Shown here: positions 20,926 through 33,393 of the stretch, one piece after another
Position numbering within the stretch: position 1 is the first letter of the stretch
Layout: the number at the start of each line of letters is the position of its first letter
Notes under the pieces: generated by a model
Seen by the model: only the letters and a program-made list of their open reading frames with translations
What the model was told of the DNA's origin: nothing
Database searches by the model: none
Position numbers and translations under genes: made by a program
From: Hypoxylon rubiginosum
Taxonomy: Eukaryota; Ascomycota; Sordariomycetes; Xylariales; Hypoxylaceae
NCBI GenBank assembly: GCA_902806565.1
Contig: CADCXA010000024.1
Coordinates: 310,001-374,000 of the forward strand
Reading direction: 5' to 3'
Length of the DNA stretch: 64,000 nucleotides

Positions 20926-21774
20926 ATGACTGATCGGGCCCCACGGCTCGGGGAGATATATTATGCGCCAGTTGATGATATTATGTCCCCAGGAGGAGCG
21001 GGGGCTCTCCCTGGGGACAAAACTTACGTAGTACCAACTAACCTACCTCCTGGAGTGTCCGCAGACAACCATCATGGCTTGCCAACCGACCCTCCACCAG
21101 GCCTCGTGCGTGTTATGCCACCCGTACCAGCAGACGAACACGAAGTCTATAAACAAGTAACTACGCGTGTTTTTACCGAGGGAGATATCGTCATGTTCGG
21201 TGAAATGGCTAACTACTTATCGGGCTTTGATATAGAGGGGAACCGCATCGTTTTAGACCTGACCTGCCAGATATGCGGTGACCTCAAGCTAGATGTCTCT
21301 CCCAGGACCGCGCCTGAACAGAGCGCCCAAGACCGTCAAGAATCCGAACCTTTCACCGTGCTGCCGTGCGGTCACTTCTTCGGCGACCACTGTCTCCGCG
21401 AGTGGTTTTGCACAAGGGAAGACAACGAGCTCCCGCGCGACTGCCCGTACTGCCGATACGTGCTCGTACATGAACGTTGCGGCCACAACATGAAACTAAG
21501 ACAGTTCGACCCGCGTTTCCCCCGCGACGGCCAGACGCCCCTGACGCTCCCCGAAGGCGGCGTCGTGTCTCTCGACTGCGACACCTGCGCCAAAGAGGCA
21601 CTAGAGTACCTTGCCTCCAAGTTGGTGCTCAGGGTGTTTCCGGAGGTTCGCGACGCGGCCTTCACGGATCCCGACGAATGCAATAGCGCGACTTTCGAGG
21701 CTTTAAGGAACCGTATGTGGCAGGACATATTCAAGTGCTACGGTTGGGGTGAGCAACAGTTCAACTTTTGGTGA
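20926..21774 (+). CDS. RING-finger-like protein lacking the fifth zinc ligand
   Basis: This encodes 282 residues without introns. I start at the only in-frame ATG (MTDRAPRLGE); the frame is open further upstream but has no ATG. The N-terminal third is proline-rich and probably flexible. The RING-like centre has C114-x2-C117, then C148-G-H150, C156, and C173-x2-C176. The position expected for the fifth ligand is Gly153 instead of His or Cys, though His155 and other Cys nearby could replace it. A second CDTC pair (about residue 219) and a C-terminal helical part follow. It may be a ubiquitin ligase or a pseudo-RING scaffold. Partners are unknown. Confidence 0.7.
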   Translation: MTDRAPRLGEIYYAPVDDIMSPGGAGALPGDKTYVVPTNLPPGVSADNHHGLPTDPPPGLVRVMPPVPADEHEVYKQVTTRVFTEGDIVMFGEMANYLSGFDIEGNRIVLDLTCQICGDLKLDVSPRTAPEQSAQDRQESEPFTVLPCGHFFGDHCLREWFCTREDNELPRDCPYCRYVLVHERCGHNMKLRQFDPRFPRDGQTPLTLPEGGVVSLDCDTCAKEALEYLASKLVLRVFPEVRDAAFTDPDECNSATFEALRNRMWQDIFKCYGWGEQQFNFW

Positions 21775-22162
21775 GCGATAGAGCGATTGCCCACGAAAGG
21801 GGGTGTAGACAGACGTATGTGAATATTGGGAGACTGAACCTTTTCGACGGAAGCGATATCATTGGTGGCATAAATCATGCCAAATTGCACGAACATCTTT
21901 AAAGGACGCTTGACGCATAGAGACCCGCGCCTTGCGATCCTTCTACCATATATGAAATTATTTTGCTGGTATCTGTTTAGATTAAGTGGACAGCGTCCTG
22001 CCTGGGATACCTAGGTGGTTAATTAAGTACATATCTGAAATAGAGAATGTTGTCACTTAAAGACATTTTGAGTTATATGACAAAGGAGATGTTCTATACC
22101 CTGTTTGACATATAAGGTCCTACCAAGCGTAGGTATAATTACAATCTACCCCTTTCCAACAG
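21775..22162. other. Intergenic, convergent gene ends
   Basis: This region lies between the 3' ends of the RING gene and the SDR gene. I see nothing in it beyond ordinary AT-leaning sequence. Confidence 0.4.
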
Positions 22163-23200
22163 TCAGTGTTTTTTCATTGACTCCAAAATGCCACTGACAC
22201 CAGCAAACTCCAGTTCACTCATAGTCTCCTGCCACAACATATCGGCGGCAGCCTTCCCCTCAGGGGTATACATGAATGAATTATATGGCGTGACCTTCCA
22301 ACTCATGAGGAAAGACCCGTGCGATTCCTTTCCCTTGACAAAAGCCGCGTCTAAGTAAGTCGAGGCGCCATCGGTCACGTTCCTTGCGAAAATGGCACCG
22401 AATAGAATGCCCAAGGGTTTCAGCAAGATGTGGACGTCACGGCTTAGGTCGGTCCCCTTTACATAGCCCGGACACACCAGGTTGACAATGACGTCGTCCG
22501 CAGATACGTAATCGACGAGCTTGTAGGCGAACATCTCGGCTAGCACCTTCGAGGTATTATACTGCTTGTCGCCTACAAAGTTCTTCGGGTCATCCATAGC
22601 TCCCAGAAGGGTTTTATGGCCTTTCAAGATTGGTAGGGGAGCGACGAGAGAAAGAGCGGCGTGGACGATAGTCAGCCGCCCAGGTATACCGGGCGGTGAC
22701 TTGCGCTTGAGGATGGGCAGTAGCAAAGTGGCGAGGAATACGGTAGAGAGGTAGTTGATCTGGACGTGTTGTTCGTGGCCGGTGCTAGGCACCGTCTCGT
22801 ACTTGAACTGGAAAATGCCGGCGTTGAGGATGACCATGTCGATGCGCTGCAGCTGGCTGTCGACACGCCGGGCGAAATCTTGGATAGAGCTGTACTGGCT
22901 CATATCTAGGAGCATGACCTCGATCGTTGCCGTTGGATACTTGGCTCGCAGTTTAGCGGCAGCGGCTTCTCCTTTTGCGTTACTCCGAACGGCGAGGATC
23001 AGATGCGATAGTTTTAGCTCCAGCATCTGCCTCCCCGCCTCATATCCCAGGCCAGTGTTTGCTCCGGTAATGATGGCGACTTTGCCGGAAAGGTCGGTGG
23101 TTTTGGGGGGCCTTTGGGGCCTGGTGCGGAACTGATTCTTGAAGAATACATTAGGGAAGAATGGAACGTCTAACGGCGGTAGATCTTTTGAAGTGGCCAT
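22163..23200 (-). CDS. Short-chain dehydrogenase/reductase
   Basis: This single exon encodes 345 residues. The classical SDR layout is present: the cofactor loop TGANTGLG (45-52), the NAG motif (about 125), a serine in the VHAALSL strand, and YNTSK as the catalytic Tyr-Lys pair, followed by CPGYVKGTDL. The size and N-terminal extension match the fungal retinol-dehydrogenase/WW-oxidoreductase-like group, often found in metabolite clusters. It is NAD(P)-dependent; the substrate is unknown. It is convergent with the RING gene and about 8 kb from the P450, so membership of the RiPP cluster is not supported. Confidence 0.88.
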   Translation of the reverse strand: MATSKDLPPLDVPFFPNVFFKNQFRTRPQRPPKTTDLSGKVAIITGANTGLGYEAGRQMLELKLSHLILAVRSNAKGEAAAAKLRAKYPTATIEVMLLDMSQYSSIQDFARRVDSQLQRIDMVILNAGIFQFKYETVPSTGHEQHVQINYLSTVFLATLLLPILKRKSPPGIPGRLTIVHAALSLVAPLPILKGHKTLLGAMDDPKNFVGDKQYNTSKVLAEMFAYKLVDYVSADDVIVNLVCPGYVKGTDLSRDVHILLKPLGILFGAIFARNVTDGASTYLDAAFVKGKESHGSFLMSWKVTPYNSFMYTPEGKAAADMLWQETMSELEFAGVSGILESMKKH

Positions 23201-23990
23201 GGTAAATCTTGATTGATAGGTACCTGGTAACTAGGTATGTTATGGGATTAATATAGGAGACAATATTGCGAATATGATATTACATTGTTGTCTTGATTTG
23301 GGGAGTTTTGGTGGCATGCTGAGATAGACACAACATGACGGGTAGCGCTTTATATTATAGACATATGAGATATAGGGGGCAACCCTACCACTTTGCCTTC
23401 TCGTGTATTCGTAAGCCATTTTGTGAAATATTATTTTTACATTGTTAAGGCTAAGTTGGAGTCTGGATCTGGTGATGTACATGCGAACTTCGAGGCAGTG
23501 ATGTATACAACATAATACATGTACGTACCTACCTGGTACAAGGATACGCCCCTTGGCATTAGTCTGGTCCAATAAGAGCTTGCCCTCGTCTAAATGTAGC
23601 ATACCCCATAGTCATGCATCTGAGGCTATACCTAAATCAGTAAACAATCTCTATATGAGTCTAGCCCCATATAGTCTAGCGTTCTCTATACGGTGGAGAG
23701 TGCCGTGCACTTGCGTAGACTCTTAGACTCCATAGTACAAGTTTATTCGAGTCGACTCCTGAATACTCACATAAAACACATATTCCCGAACTCTCCTTTC
23801 TAGATTGTTTTCCCATCTAGGCAATCAATCTTGACTGGCGTCTTTGAACTTGTTCTTCGGATGTTGTGCTCATTAGGCATGCAATCTTGTAGTCGTACTT
23901 CATAGCATACGACGCTCCACAGCAGCAGCCTACACTTCATGGCTGATCAAGTCAGGCTACGCTATCATCGATTTGGATAATAAAGTCATA
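23201..23990. other. Intergenic, divergent promoters
   Basis: This is the shared upstream region of the SDR and the regulator. Short frames in 23240-23602 lack features and I see no repeat. Confidence 0.4.
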
Positions 23991-25720
23991 ATGGCGCCAA
24001 CCAGTAAGAGCTCAGGTAAGACTTTTAGTACCTAACCTAGTTCCGGCAATGAAGTCCTTACGTTGATGTCTGTATCGAGTAGGTGACATGCTCTTCGTAG
24101 TATCGACTGGGACGAAGAAGCCCGACCCTGAAATGAGGAGGCTTATTAGGAGCACCGTAATGATTGGCAAAAACCGCGGAAAGACTCTAATTCCGCGAAA
24201 GAAGAAATCAATCGGTTCAAGTACCGTGGTTGTTTCAAATGGCGATAAACCGAATACCGGTCATGAATGCGCCAAGGCCTCATTGGCTACAGCCACTCTC
24301 GATATCATCCCTCGAAAGGTCGGCTCGGACCTATCGTTCATCCGCTTCGCAGACACGATAGATGAGTCGGCCATAGGAGTTATTCTACAGTGTAAGTTGC
24401 CTACAACTTGAAGAATCTCCTCTCTCTCCCACCCTCCAAATTCTTGTAGCTGGCGGAGCGCTAAGTTTCATACCATCCCCACCTACCTAGTCTCCAGCAT
24501 CGCCAAGAAAGCCCTCTTCCCACTAGAGGCATGTATCAACTTCGGTGTCAAAGAAAAGGCGTGGATGGAGGCGTTGACTCTCGATGCCGCCTATCTCCAC
24601 GCCATGGCCTTCTCGGCGCAGGACTACTTCGACCTGTTGCCAGGCCGCCCGGCGCACTGTCGTGACATGGCCGCCCGCATGGCCGCCCCGCACGTCATCA
24701 AGACACTTCAGCTACTACGCGAGAGGCTCGAGATGTCGAGGGGCGACGACGTGAAGATGATAACGGGGTCGTTCAGCACCGCCGCCGTGGTGCTGTGTCT
24801 CGCCTTCCACGCGCACATCATGGGCGAGCAGCAGGCCGCTCTACACCATATGCAAGGGCTTCGGAAGATAGTCGATTTAAACGGCGGACTGCCGGGTCTC
24901 GGAAACAATATGAAACTCATGCTCGAGGTATTGAGGTGAGCTTGTGATGATGTTCTGGGAGCTACAGTAAGGCCCCCTTTCCTAACCGTGATATAGGTGC
25001 GACGTAGGCATGGCTCTGTACTACGGGACCAAGCCCCTATTCTTCGCCAACCTCGCGCGAGAACCCTACTGGCCGTATCCCGATTTCAGCTCCCATTCGC
25101 CAGTCCATAATCCGTCCCCAGAATCCTCTAAATTCATCAGCGGCCTAAATCCCGAGTTAGCCCTGGCATGGGAAGTAACGAGGCAGTTCAGCGCTCTCGT
25201 CAACCACGCCGCCTCCACGCATCAGAAGTTGCCCAAGGAATACCTCTTCGACACCATGGTGTCCGTCATGTATCCAATCCTCCACATGTCGTCTGATTAT
25301 TTCGAGCGCGGCTCGCTTGATGAGGCGATCCGCCTAGGCCTCCTCGCCTACTGCTCCAGCGTCTTCCTCCAGTGGGCAGGCGTGCGGCTCCCGTACATGC
25401 ACTTCCCGGCCATGTACCGAAACTGTCTCGTCAATTTGCAGCTGCCAGAGCTAGACGTAGACAGTGATAGCTCGTCGTCATCACCGCTACTGCTGTGGCT
25501 GCTGATGATCGGTGCCGTTTCCGTGTTTGGCGACTGCGATGACTGGTTGAAGCCCTGGCTACGCGTTAACATGGAACTGTGCGGAGTGAGCGATTCGTGG
25601 GACGCGACGCGCGACGTGTTGAACTCGTTTATGTGGATCGGGCTGATACACGACGTTCCCGGAAAGGCCGTCTTCGATTCGACCTCGGCGCTAGATGTGG
25701 ATTTAGGATTTCATCAATGA
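23991..25720 (+). CDS. DUF3468-type fungal regulator without DNA-binding finger
   Basis: This encodes 500 residues in four exons (23991-24015, 24083-24391, 24491-24935, 24997-25720). The first exon is only 25 nt (MAPTSKSS) and joins to GDMLFVVSTGTKKPDPEMRR and KLIRS-like sequence, a start I recognise from fungal regulator-like proteins that lack a Zn2Cys6 cluster. FSSIAKKALFPLEACINFG and DAAYLHAMAFSAQDYFD follow, typical of the Fungal_trans_2/DUF3468 region, then a helical C-terminal half. For intron 2 I used the acceptor at 24490 because it restores F-SSIAKKALFPLE; an earlier TAG at 24449 leads to a stop. It probably acts in transcription or as a co-regulator, but no DNA-binding domain is visible. 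Confidence 0.75.
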
Positions 25721-26166
25721 AGATATTTAATACCGATGCTAGATTTGCATCAGTGTAAGAGTGGTTCAGGATCTAAAGGTTCGAGGGGCATGGAGTTCAG
25801 GATGGAGTTTTAATCACGCATTCGAGTCTCGTAGCAACATGAAGGAGGATTTAGTAGTAAGTCAATATCCAAAAACATCTGCTAGCACTAGCAAGTGACT
25901 CTTAGGCGCTCTACCCTCCACGCGACTTGGCTGGACAACAAGGTCCCTTAGATACCTAGGTAGGTTGGATAAACGACTGGGTACCTAGGAAAAAGCACAT
26001 GCAGTTGCAGCAGTCATCCTAAGTAAATCTTTTTTTTTCGCTTGATCAAGTTGCCTGGCAACTGTTCAGCTGCTTCTTTTTATTCCTCACCTCTACATAC
26101 TACCTAAACATTCCACTACATAATTTGTTCATTGCCACCTTACTATGTCCTACATCACCGTTCACG
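25721..26166. other. Intergenic
   Basis: This holds the 3' end of the regulator and the promoter of the coiled-coil gene. It includes ACCTAGGTAGG and TACCTAGG words common throughout this genome's intergenic DNA. Nothing else is seen. Confidence 0.4.
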
Positions 26167-26846
26167 ATGGATCGGACACTCTACCTTTCATACAGCCCGG
26201 CTGACGGTGACTCTGCTCCTGCCGAGCCTATCAATGACCACGAAGCTAAACATTCTGCTTCGTTTCCTACAACTGAGAAGCCCGTCTCCCATCATGCCTT
26301 CCTAGATGCAATGCAGCAGCTAGTTAAAGAGGCTGATCTTTACCACGGCCAGATGACAGCCAAGGAAGATCAGCTCTGCCGTCGAGTCTCTGCCGTCGAG
26401 AAACAAGTCGCCGATCCCACGGTTTCCCCATCTTTCAACGAGAAACTAGAGCAACTCGCGGCTTTCCACAAGACACAATCCGCCGAACTCATGGCTCTCC
26501 ACAAGAGTCAAGCACTTGAACTCGCCGCCCTACACAAGAGTCAAGCAGCCGATATCTTGGCCCTTCTCACGATGAAAGGTGCCGACCCCGTGGCTTCCCG
26601 CGGGACTTCTACGCCGGTCGAAACCCCCCCCAAGACTCCTCTGGATCTACAAAAGACACCGATAAACCCACGGAATCGAATCTAAATATTTCCCCACTGC
26701 AGGTCGTCGATGCCTGCAAGAAGCCAAAGGCCAAACCCGAGTATTCTCGTAAGGATCGTGCGTCGGCTGGCGGATTCGTGAACTCAGAACTTGTAGAAGA
26801 GTTCAACGCCGCACGGGGTCCTTTGGAGTATTTAGACCTTCATTAA
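26167..26846 (+). CDS. Coiled-coil protein with 11-residue repeats, frameshifted at a C8 run
   Basis: The frame from ATG 26167 runs 172 codons and stops at 26685. It is hydrophilic, with a predicted coiled coil that includes three 11-residue units of the form ALHKSQALEL. At 26624-26631 there is a run of eight C. Moving to the next frame there opens a continuation of about 70 codons through VVDACKKPKAKPEYSRKD and GGFVNSELVEEFNAARGP to a stop at 26846, which reads as a natural C-terminus. So either the assembly lost one C or the gene carries a real indel; the intact product would be about 226 residues. I do not recognise the family. Confidence 0.5.
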
Positions 26847-27689
26847 GACACGGGAACAATCAACCCGCCGCGTTATGGCCCGCACATCTTTTAGGCAATA
26901 GGAAAATAGCATGGTTCTAGCGACCCGTGCCCGCTGAATGTATGCTGATTTCTTTCTGTCATCGCCGCGCCTAAGGGACCTACAGCTACCTCTCGCCCCA
27001 GTGGTTCATCTCTCTCTCTATCTCTCATCTGCTCCGTCTCGGTAAGACCCTCGCGCTCCTAAAACCTCCAGTCCGCTAACGCGCGTAGAACACAACACAG
27101 ACGCTTCGTCCGTCTTGACTTAAACGTACGCCGCACATAAGTGTTTCCCCCGTCTACTCCGGCACCTCTCTCCCGCGTGGCAAGGCTTCTCCGGGACGCT
27201 GAGGGGAAAGGAGAGCTCATACGAACTACGGTAGGAAGAACAAGGACACGTTGGCAGTGAGTTGGTATCAAAGGCAGAAAAGGATTGTTGCAAATCGCAT
27301 GTAGGAATAGTTGCCTCCCTCGGGGCTTAGCAGAATAACCAAGATCGTTGATGGAAAATTATTTATGAAGCACTATCTGCTATCTGGAGTCTCTCGGTGC
27401 GAGGCAGACTAGGTAGGTACCTACTCAGGGTACCTAGGGCAGGTAGATGCTAAAGCTGATACATCCACCACCCATCAGGGTCTGACGGGCCAATATGCAA
27501 TTCCATGATCCAGTTGTCAATAACTCCTAGATTGCGCCACTTTACGAACCTTCATCCCGTAACGTATTATTTTAGTCTCTCGCTAGAAGATCGGACAGAA
27601 TTCCATTTTCAATCCAAAAGACAACGCTATACGCAATGCGATCATCTCAAAGCAGTCAAAATTCCCGCCCAGCCGTTATATATGTGTTG
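26847..27689. other. Intergenic
   Basis: A TCTC-rich patch (about 27008-27032) and CCTAGGTAGGTACC-like words (27408-27446) are present. No gene, RNA or repeat family was recognised. Confidence 0.4.
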
Positions 27690-30183
27690 CTATCGCTCAT
27701 ATCTCGGCAGTTGCTCCGATCCCGCGGCGTGCCCTGACGAAGGGCCGGCAATCTCGTGGTAAGGATCGGGACTGCCGTAATCGTGGTCGTCGTGAAGCAC
27801 CGGGGCTGTCGGCTCCTGTGCCGGGTTTAGAGGCGGTGCCGACGGCTCCCCGCCGTCATAGTCTTCAGGGACCTCGGGCGGCGCGCTGGCTTCCTCTAGT
27901 AGCCGCCGGCGTTCGAGCTCCTGCTTATCGTCGGGGTGGCGCGCCGTGGGTCCCATTAGTGTCAGATCGTCGAGCGGAGGCGCTGACGGCCCTTCCCCTG
28001 CATCGTCTTCCGGCCCCGGTAGTGAGATGTGACTATTAGTGGCATAAACATTATTCGCCGGTTGCGTAGGAGCTGCACCGGGTGCGGATGACTGTGAAGG
28101 TCCAACCTCTGGTTCAAAAGCCTGCTGCGGCGGCTGGCTGGGTAATAATCTCTGCTCAGCTTGCCGTACACGCTCTTTCTCCGACAGCTCATTCTCTCCA
28201 GGGACTTCCGGAGGTGGTATATAAACTGGAGCGTGAGGCTCACGATCTTGAAAATCGTAATAGGATGTTTGAGGGGACGCGCCTGGTGGGAAGTAAACCT
28301 GGGGCAAAGGACCAAGCTGTTCAGGGGGGTATTCTTCGCCATAGTTGTTTTCGGCGCTGTATTCGTTTTGCCAGGTGTAGTTAGGCTCGCCCTCCTCGGC
28401 GTTAACACCTTCGGCAGTAGGCGGCTGCACCGTCAGCGCCGGGCGCACTACAGACTTGCCCCGTGAGCGAGTAGAGTCCACAGTACCGACCACAACCTCA
28501 AATGATACGGATATAACCCCCTTTTCCCGTCTCAGGTGATCCGTGTCCACTACTGTGCCATTCCAGTTCGCAAGTCGCTTGAGATCGTATGCTCCGGCTG
28601 CGGAAGACGAACTTCCAGCCGGAACGCCTACAGAACCCACCCGATTTGTCTGCTGTGAGGTCCCTGTCGATTGGCCGGCAAGCTTCCCGCCCAGATCGAG
28701 GACAACCTCGACGTGATATTTAAAACTGATTAACCCCCCCGGGACGTTCTTTATACTCGGAAACACATCTTCTGGGACTCTCACCGACGTTGTGATATTG
28801 GCCGTGAGAGAAGCAGGATCGATAATAAGCGGCGCGACGGCTTGGGAGAGATCCTTTCGGAAGACGCTACATGAGCCGGCCGAGGATAATGATAGCCCTC
28901 CGAGGCCGGTTCTCGACCTTGGATAATAATCCTCGCGCTCTAGTCGCTCAGCTTCCTCTTTTGATAGTTCCGTAGTGAACAGAGATATCGGCGGTGAGTA
29001 GTCGACGCGGCCCTGGCGGTAAAGTGTGACGATAATACCGTGCATGCTCTTCATGCGGCGGTTATGCTCAACTCGAATTCTCACTGGCAATATGTCTCCA
29101 GGAAGACAACCCCCTTTCAGCAGCTCGACTGTAGCAGTGATCTCTCTGTCATCACTACCTGACGCTCTACTCCCAGCGACGGACTCGGCACTTGCATCGG
29201 CGCCCCTAATGCTATTAGAGCCGCTGTTATTACTCACAGCACTCTCGCCACTGATTTGGCTTTGCAAGTCGCCCGGTATTAAATCGCTCCGTAATGGACT
29301 TCGCGGCAAATTACTTCCACCTGGCGTTACCTCGCTAAGACTAACGGAGCTTCCGTTCGAGTTTTCAAGTACCCTCGTCGAGTCCAGGTCCGACGATGGG
29401 TCCTGCGCTTCCGTCGGTACCGAACCCCGCTTAGTCGCCGACGCGACCGTCGGTACTGGCTTCTTTCTCTTTTTTGCCCGCCTGCGTAATGTTTGCATGC
29501 ATACCTTTCGCTCTCGTGGTGGAACAAGCAAGCCGATATCTACTTTCTCGACGAGTGCCACCTTTGTTTCGCAGCTCGAAGTTGCTGCTATGGAAGTCGG
29601 CCGTGTTAAAGTGGCCGTGACCATGTAAGATATAGTTCCCCTTTCGAACTACACGACATCAACGTTAGTACGGTTCAGCAGAAATATAGGTCATCGCGAG
29701 GTAGACGGATCGTACATCGATACTACTTGGTAGTCCCTTGGAAGGAAAAATTAGGTCGAATTCGAATTCGAATCTCGTGGGCTTGAGCCTCCCCTCGCCA
29801 CAGAGGACCTGCTCATCCTGGAAGAGCGAGGCAAGTCCGTTACCGAAATATCTGACATTCTTGTTCCGATCGTGAGATATTACGGCGGGGTTGACAGGGC
29901 TAAGCTGTGCGCCGGCGCCAGCATGCTTGTAGACGCGAACGAATCCGTGCAGAGCGACGGTCAGGTGCGTGACGCGAATAGGCTTAACGACGTAGAGGAT
30001 GACATGGCCCTTGACATGGTCGCCAGCGGAATACTGGCGGTGCGGTTCGTGAAGGCGAATATGGAAATCGGCAAGATTACGTGAGCGGGATCGAAGGGGC
30101 GATGTCAGACGAGAGAAGAGGGACGGCTTAGACGGCGGTTCGTCGAGCGGCGTGTTGTGCGCTTTGTCGGCGTCGGAACCCAT
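27690..30183 (-). CDS. Arrestin-related trafficking adaptor
   Basis: This encodes 808 residues in two exons (30183-29716, 29648-27690); the intron is 67 nt with the branch site TACTAAC. Exon 1 carries the arrestin N-domain (DFHIRLHEPHRQYSAGDHVKG, LTVALHGFVRVYK), and the join gives LPSSIDFERGTISYMVTATL, a hallmark of the fold. A basic insert and a second arrestin domain follow (ATVELLKGGCLPGDILPVRI, FPSIKNVPGGLISFKYHVEV). The C-terminal third is acidic and proline-rich. The family recruits Rsp5-type ubiquitin ligases to membrane transporters for endocytosis. I see no PPxY box, but the protein ends LPRYER, an LPxY variant. It probably works at the plasma membrane or endosomes. Confidence 0.87.
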
Positions 30184-33100
30184 CTATTCGGCTTGACTCA
30201 ATTGACAACGGCGTGCGTGTCTAGCATGACACCACACGAAACCCGTCGTCGACCGTCGTGGGGGTATAAGGTCGAGGAGAAAGAGAGGGGACGTCGATCA
30301 CGCGCGGAACGAACGACTCGGACTCGGGGGGCTGCGCGTTGATTCAGGAGCTTTTTAGTGGCAGCGACAGCGGTCGCGGTTAGGCCGTAGTCGGCGGACG
30401 AGACTGGCGGGGGTTGGTCACGACGACAATAGCAATGTCGAGGACCCCTTATTAGGGAGTCCTAATACGTAGGGCGCCGTGAAGGTAGGCGAAGAAAAAA
30501 GTCCAAGCCTTTAGGAAAATAGGCCGTCGGGATTGACTTTTGGAGGGTTCACCAAGATCTTGGGTGTTGCATGTGCCAAGCTGTGGGAGAGGCTTGGTAA
30601 AGGAATTGAGTTGAGAAACGGCTGCCAAGAGATGTCCTCTAGCTTTTATTAGGTATTATTAATAGGTTCCCCCGTTGGTTATAATGCTAGCAGGCTTGGG
30701 TACTCAGGGTACTGTAAGGGGTCAGCATCGGTAGCGTTTGGTAGCGTTGGGGTGTCTGGGTGTTTGGGGACCTTCAGTTTGAGAAGAAGGAGGGGTGGAT
30801 TTCTAGGGCCAGCACTAAAAAGCAGGCTTCTTACGTGCATATAAGTACGTGGTAGGCTGCCGGCTGCTTAAACCTTAGGTACATGTACCTAAGCTAGGAA
30901 CGTCAAAACGTTTTACTCCGTGCCTGTAAGAGTATGTCAAAACTAAAAACTGACTCGTGTTAAAAGCTCGAGCCCGAACCTTGAACCTGGAAAACTGGAT
31001 CCTGAATGTTTATAGAGTTGTTCACCTTAAGAAGTCGTCCCAAGATTCAAAGTCAATCGTCAATTATAACGTAAGGTACAAAGATATTGGGACCTAGCAG
31101 AAACTTAGCGTCGTGGGAACCTTGGAATCTCGGATGAAATCCGTATCGGCAAGGGAACCCTCAGGGTTAATATATAGGTAGATGAAAATACGTAGGTAAA
31201 TAAAATAAAGCGTATCCAACATAGGTATGTCAGCTTCCATTCTTAAAACTCCTACCTACTACCTTCATGTAGGTACGTTGTCACTCTGTATCACTCTGTG
31301 TTACTTGTGTACCTTGTCATGAAATTATGTTCCCGGTCCGGTCGAAACTCGAAACTCGGTCATGTGGGTGTGGCGCGCTGGCGCATTGGCGAAGTGTCGT
31401 CTTGCGTCTTGCGTCACCGGCTGACGGCTACTTGCAGATACACGGCCATACCCAAGTTCTTGGTATTGCTTGAGTCGACGACAGCCAGGGGGACCTTTTC
31501 CAAATTGCTAATTACTATTCATATCGACAACAAAAATAAACGGCGAGTCTCCCGTTCGGGTAGGCTACTGCCGCAAGGGATAGAGCAAGCCACTCTTGGG
31601 TTCTCGTGTAGCCAGCCTTAGCCACTACCGGGAACTATTCAAGATCCGACGACGTCTAGACCCAAGCTACTAATGTACCTATAGACTCGAGGGCGCTGCC
31701 ACTAGCGCACATGGTACATTCCTACATATACACAAAATACAAAATGCAAAATGCACGATGCCCGAAACGAAACCATCATTCGGCAGAAGGAAAGTTCGTT
31801 TTTGTGACGGGGTGACATCGGATGAATGTCGGAGCTCTCCCTCTTCCATGTGCCAGAGGTGTGCCAGAGGCGTTCTCTTTGCCGTTGTGCCATGCTGCGC
31901 TGTGCCGTGCCGAGTGTGCTCGTACCATCAACTCTTGCTATACCAATCAGTTGCAAGTCATGGCAATTCCTAAACAATATGTTACAAATTGTAATAGGAC
32001 ACGAAATACAGGGCTTATCCATCCGAGAAGACAACAGATCGGTTAAATCGGCCCCCATCAAACGAGCAAGAAAAGGGGAATGAAACTGTTCGAGGTATGG
32101 TTATGCGATTACGTGTAAATCTCATAGATGCGTCTCAGGATATGCTATCCGGCTGTCGGTATGCTTCGTGATCCAGTGGACCGGCCGGCATGGGGGAAAA
32201 ACGACAAACGACGTGCTTATTTGGCACAGCCGCGTAAGAAATACGAAGGCGCAGCAAACTTGCGATGCTATTCTATGCTCTAACGGTATAGCTGTGCGTA
32301 TACCTACGTGATGGGCGGTCATTGTGTTTGCACGATTCGCTAACCGGACTCTGGAGTTTTATTTTCGTCTCTTAGGTGCCGGCACATCTTTTCCTCATAT
32401 AGAGGGCCGCCTCTTCTCACGCGTGGTCAGTGATACGTATAAATAAAAGTTGACGTGGTGCGGTCTCTCTGCACCTCCTCCACATGGTGATGATCTCCGT
32501 TTCCGCGCATGCTGCGAATATATCGAAAACGGTCGTCGTGGCTTAGAGGCGGTTGGGCGCTAACGGTGCTCCACACGGTTGGAGATCTCAGGTCTAATGA
32601 TACCTAGGAAGTGATAAGAGACCGGGTTGGGTGAATTCGGTATATTCTGAAGCGAAAATGTTGATTATAGAAGTGTGAAATTCTTGTTTTTACGTGCCTA
32701 GGTAGCTTAGAGACGAGCGGAAGTCCTACAGTCCCGCCCAGAGCCTATGAGGATAGTCTAGATCCCATCTAATTTCATAGTATCTCTGGTGAGGTCAGAC
32801 GAGCCAGCGAGCTTCCCGTCCAAGTAGGGCTTAGCTCGCCGGCACCTAGCCGAAAGTGTGGCCTGTGCACTAGCTCCCCGGAACGCCATCGAGGCGGCGA
32901 GGTCTAGGCCCAAGGAAGTTCGGCACCTAAGGGGTACATATGCACTTAATCAGTCCAGTTAATTGCATGTGTGTAGTTACACTACATACTACATTCTAGA
33001 CCTCATGTTGTATTTATATTATACCGTTCCAAGGTTATGTAGCCTTCCGTGAGGTTAGTAATCAAGTAGATGAGGGGAAATCATGTGCCTTTATATTTGT

Positions 33101-33393
33101 CTGTATCATACTGTATGTTGGAGAGATGAGGGTATACCTGGCAGTCGTAAGTACCAAATGTATCGTGACACCAGACACCAGAGACGAGCAAGGTGCAATG
33201 GTGGAAGATGATGTGAATCATGCCCATATGGTATCCATTGAGCTATATCTAACTGACAGGTTCTTTAATACATTACTGTCCGAGGATATATCCTCGTTCG
33301 TGTCGGTGGCTTCTCTACCCAACCGTTTAGTATTCCCCCACAAACGCCAGCAATGCAACGCCGTCTTCATGCAAATCCCCGTATCTCAAATCT
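30184..33393. other. Long gene-free region
   Basis: This is 3.2 kb without a convincing gene on either strand; frames are short, overlap on both strands and lack family features. A short imperfect dyad AGGACCCCTTATTAGGGAGTCCT lies near 30441. A GC-richer patch at 32785-32930 is unexplained. The left part is the promoter of the arrestin-like gene and the right end is the 3' side of CDC6. Confidence 0.4.
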
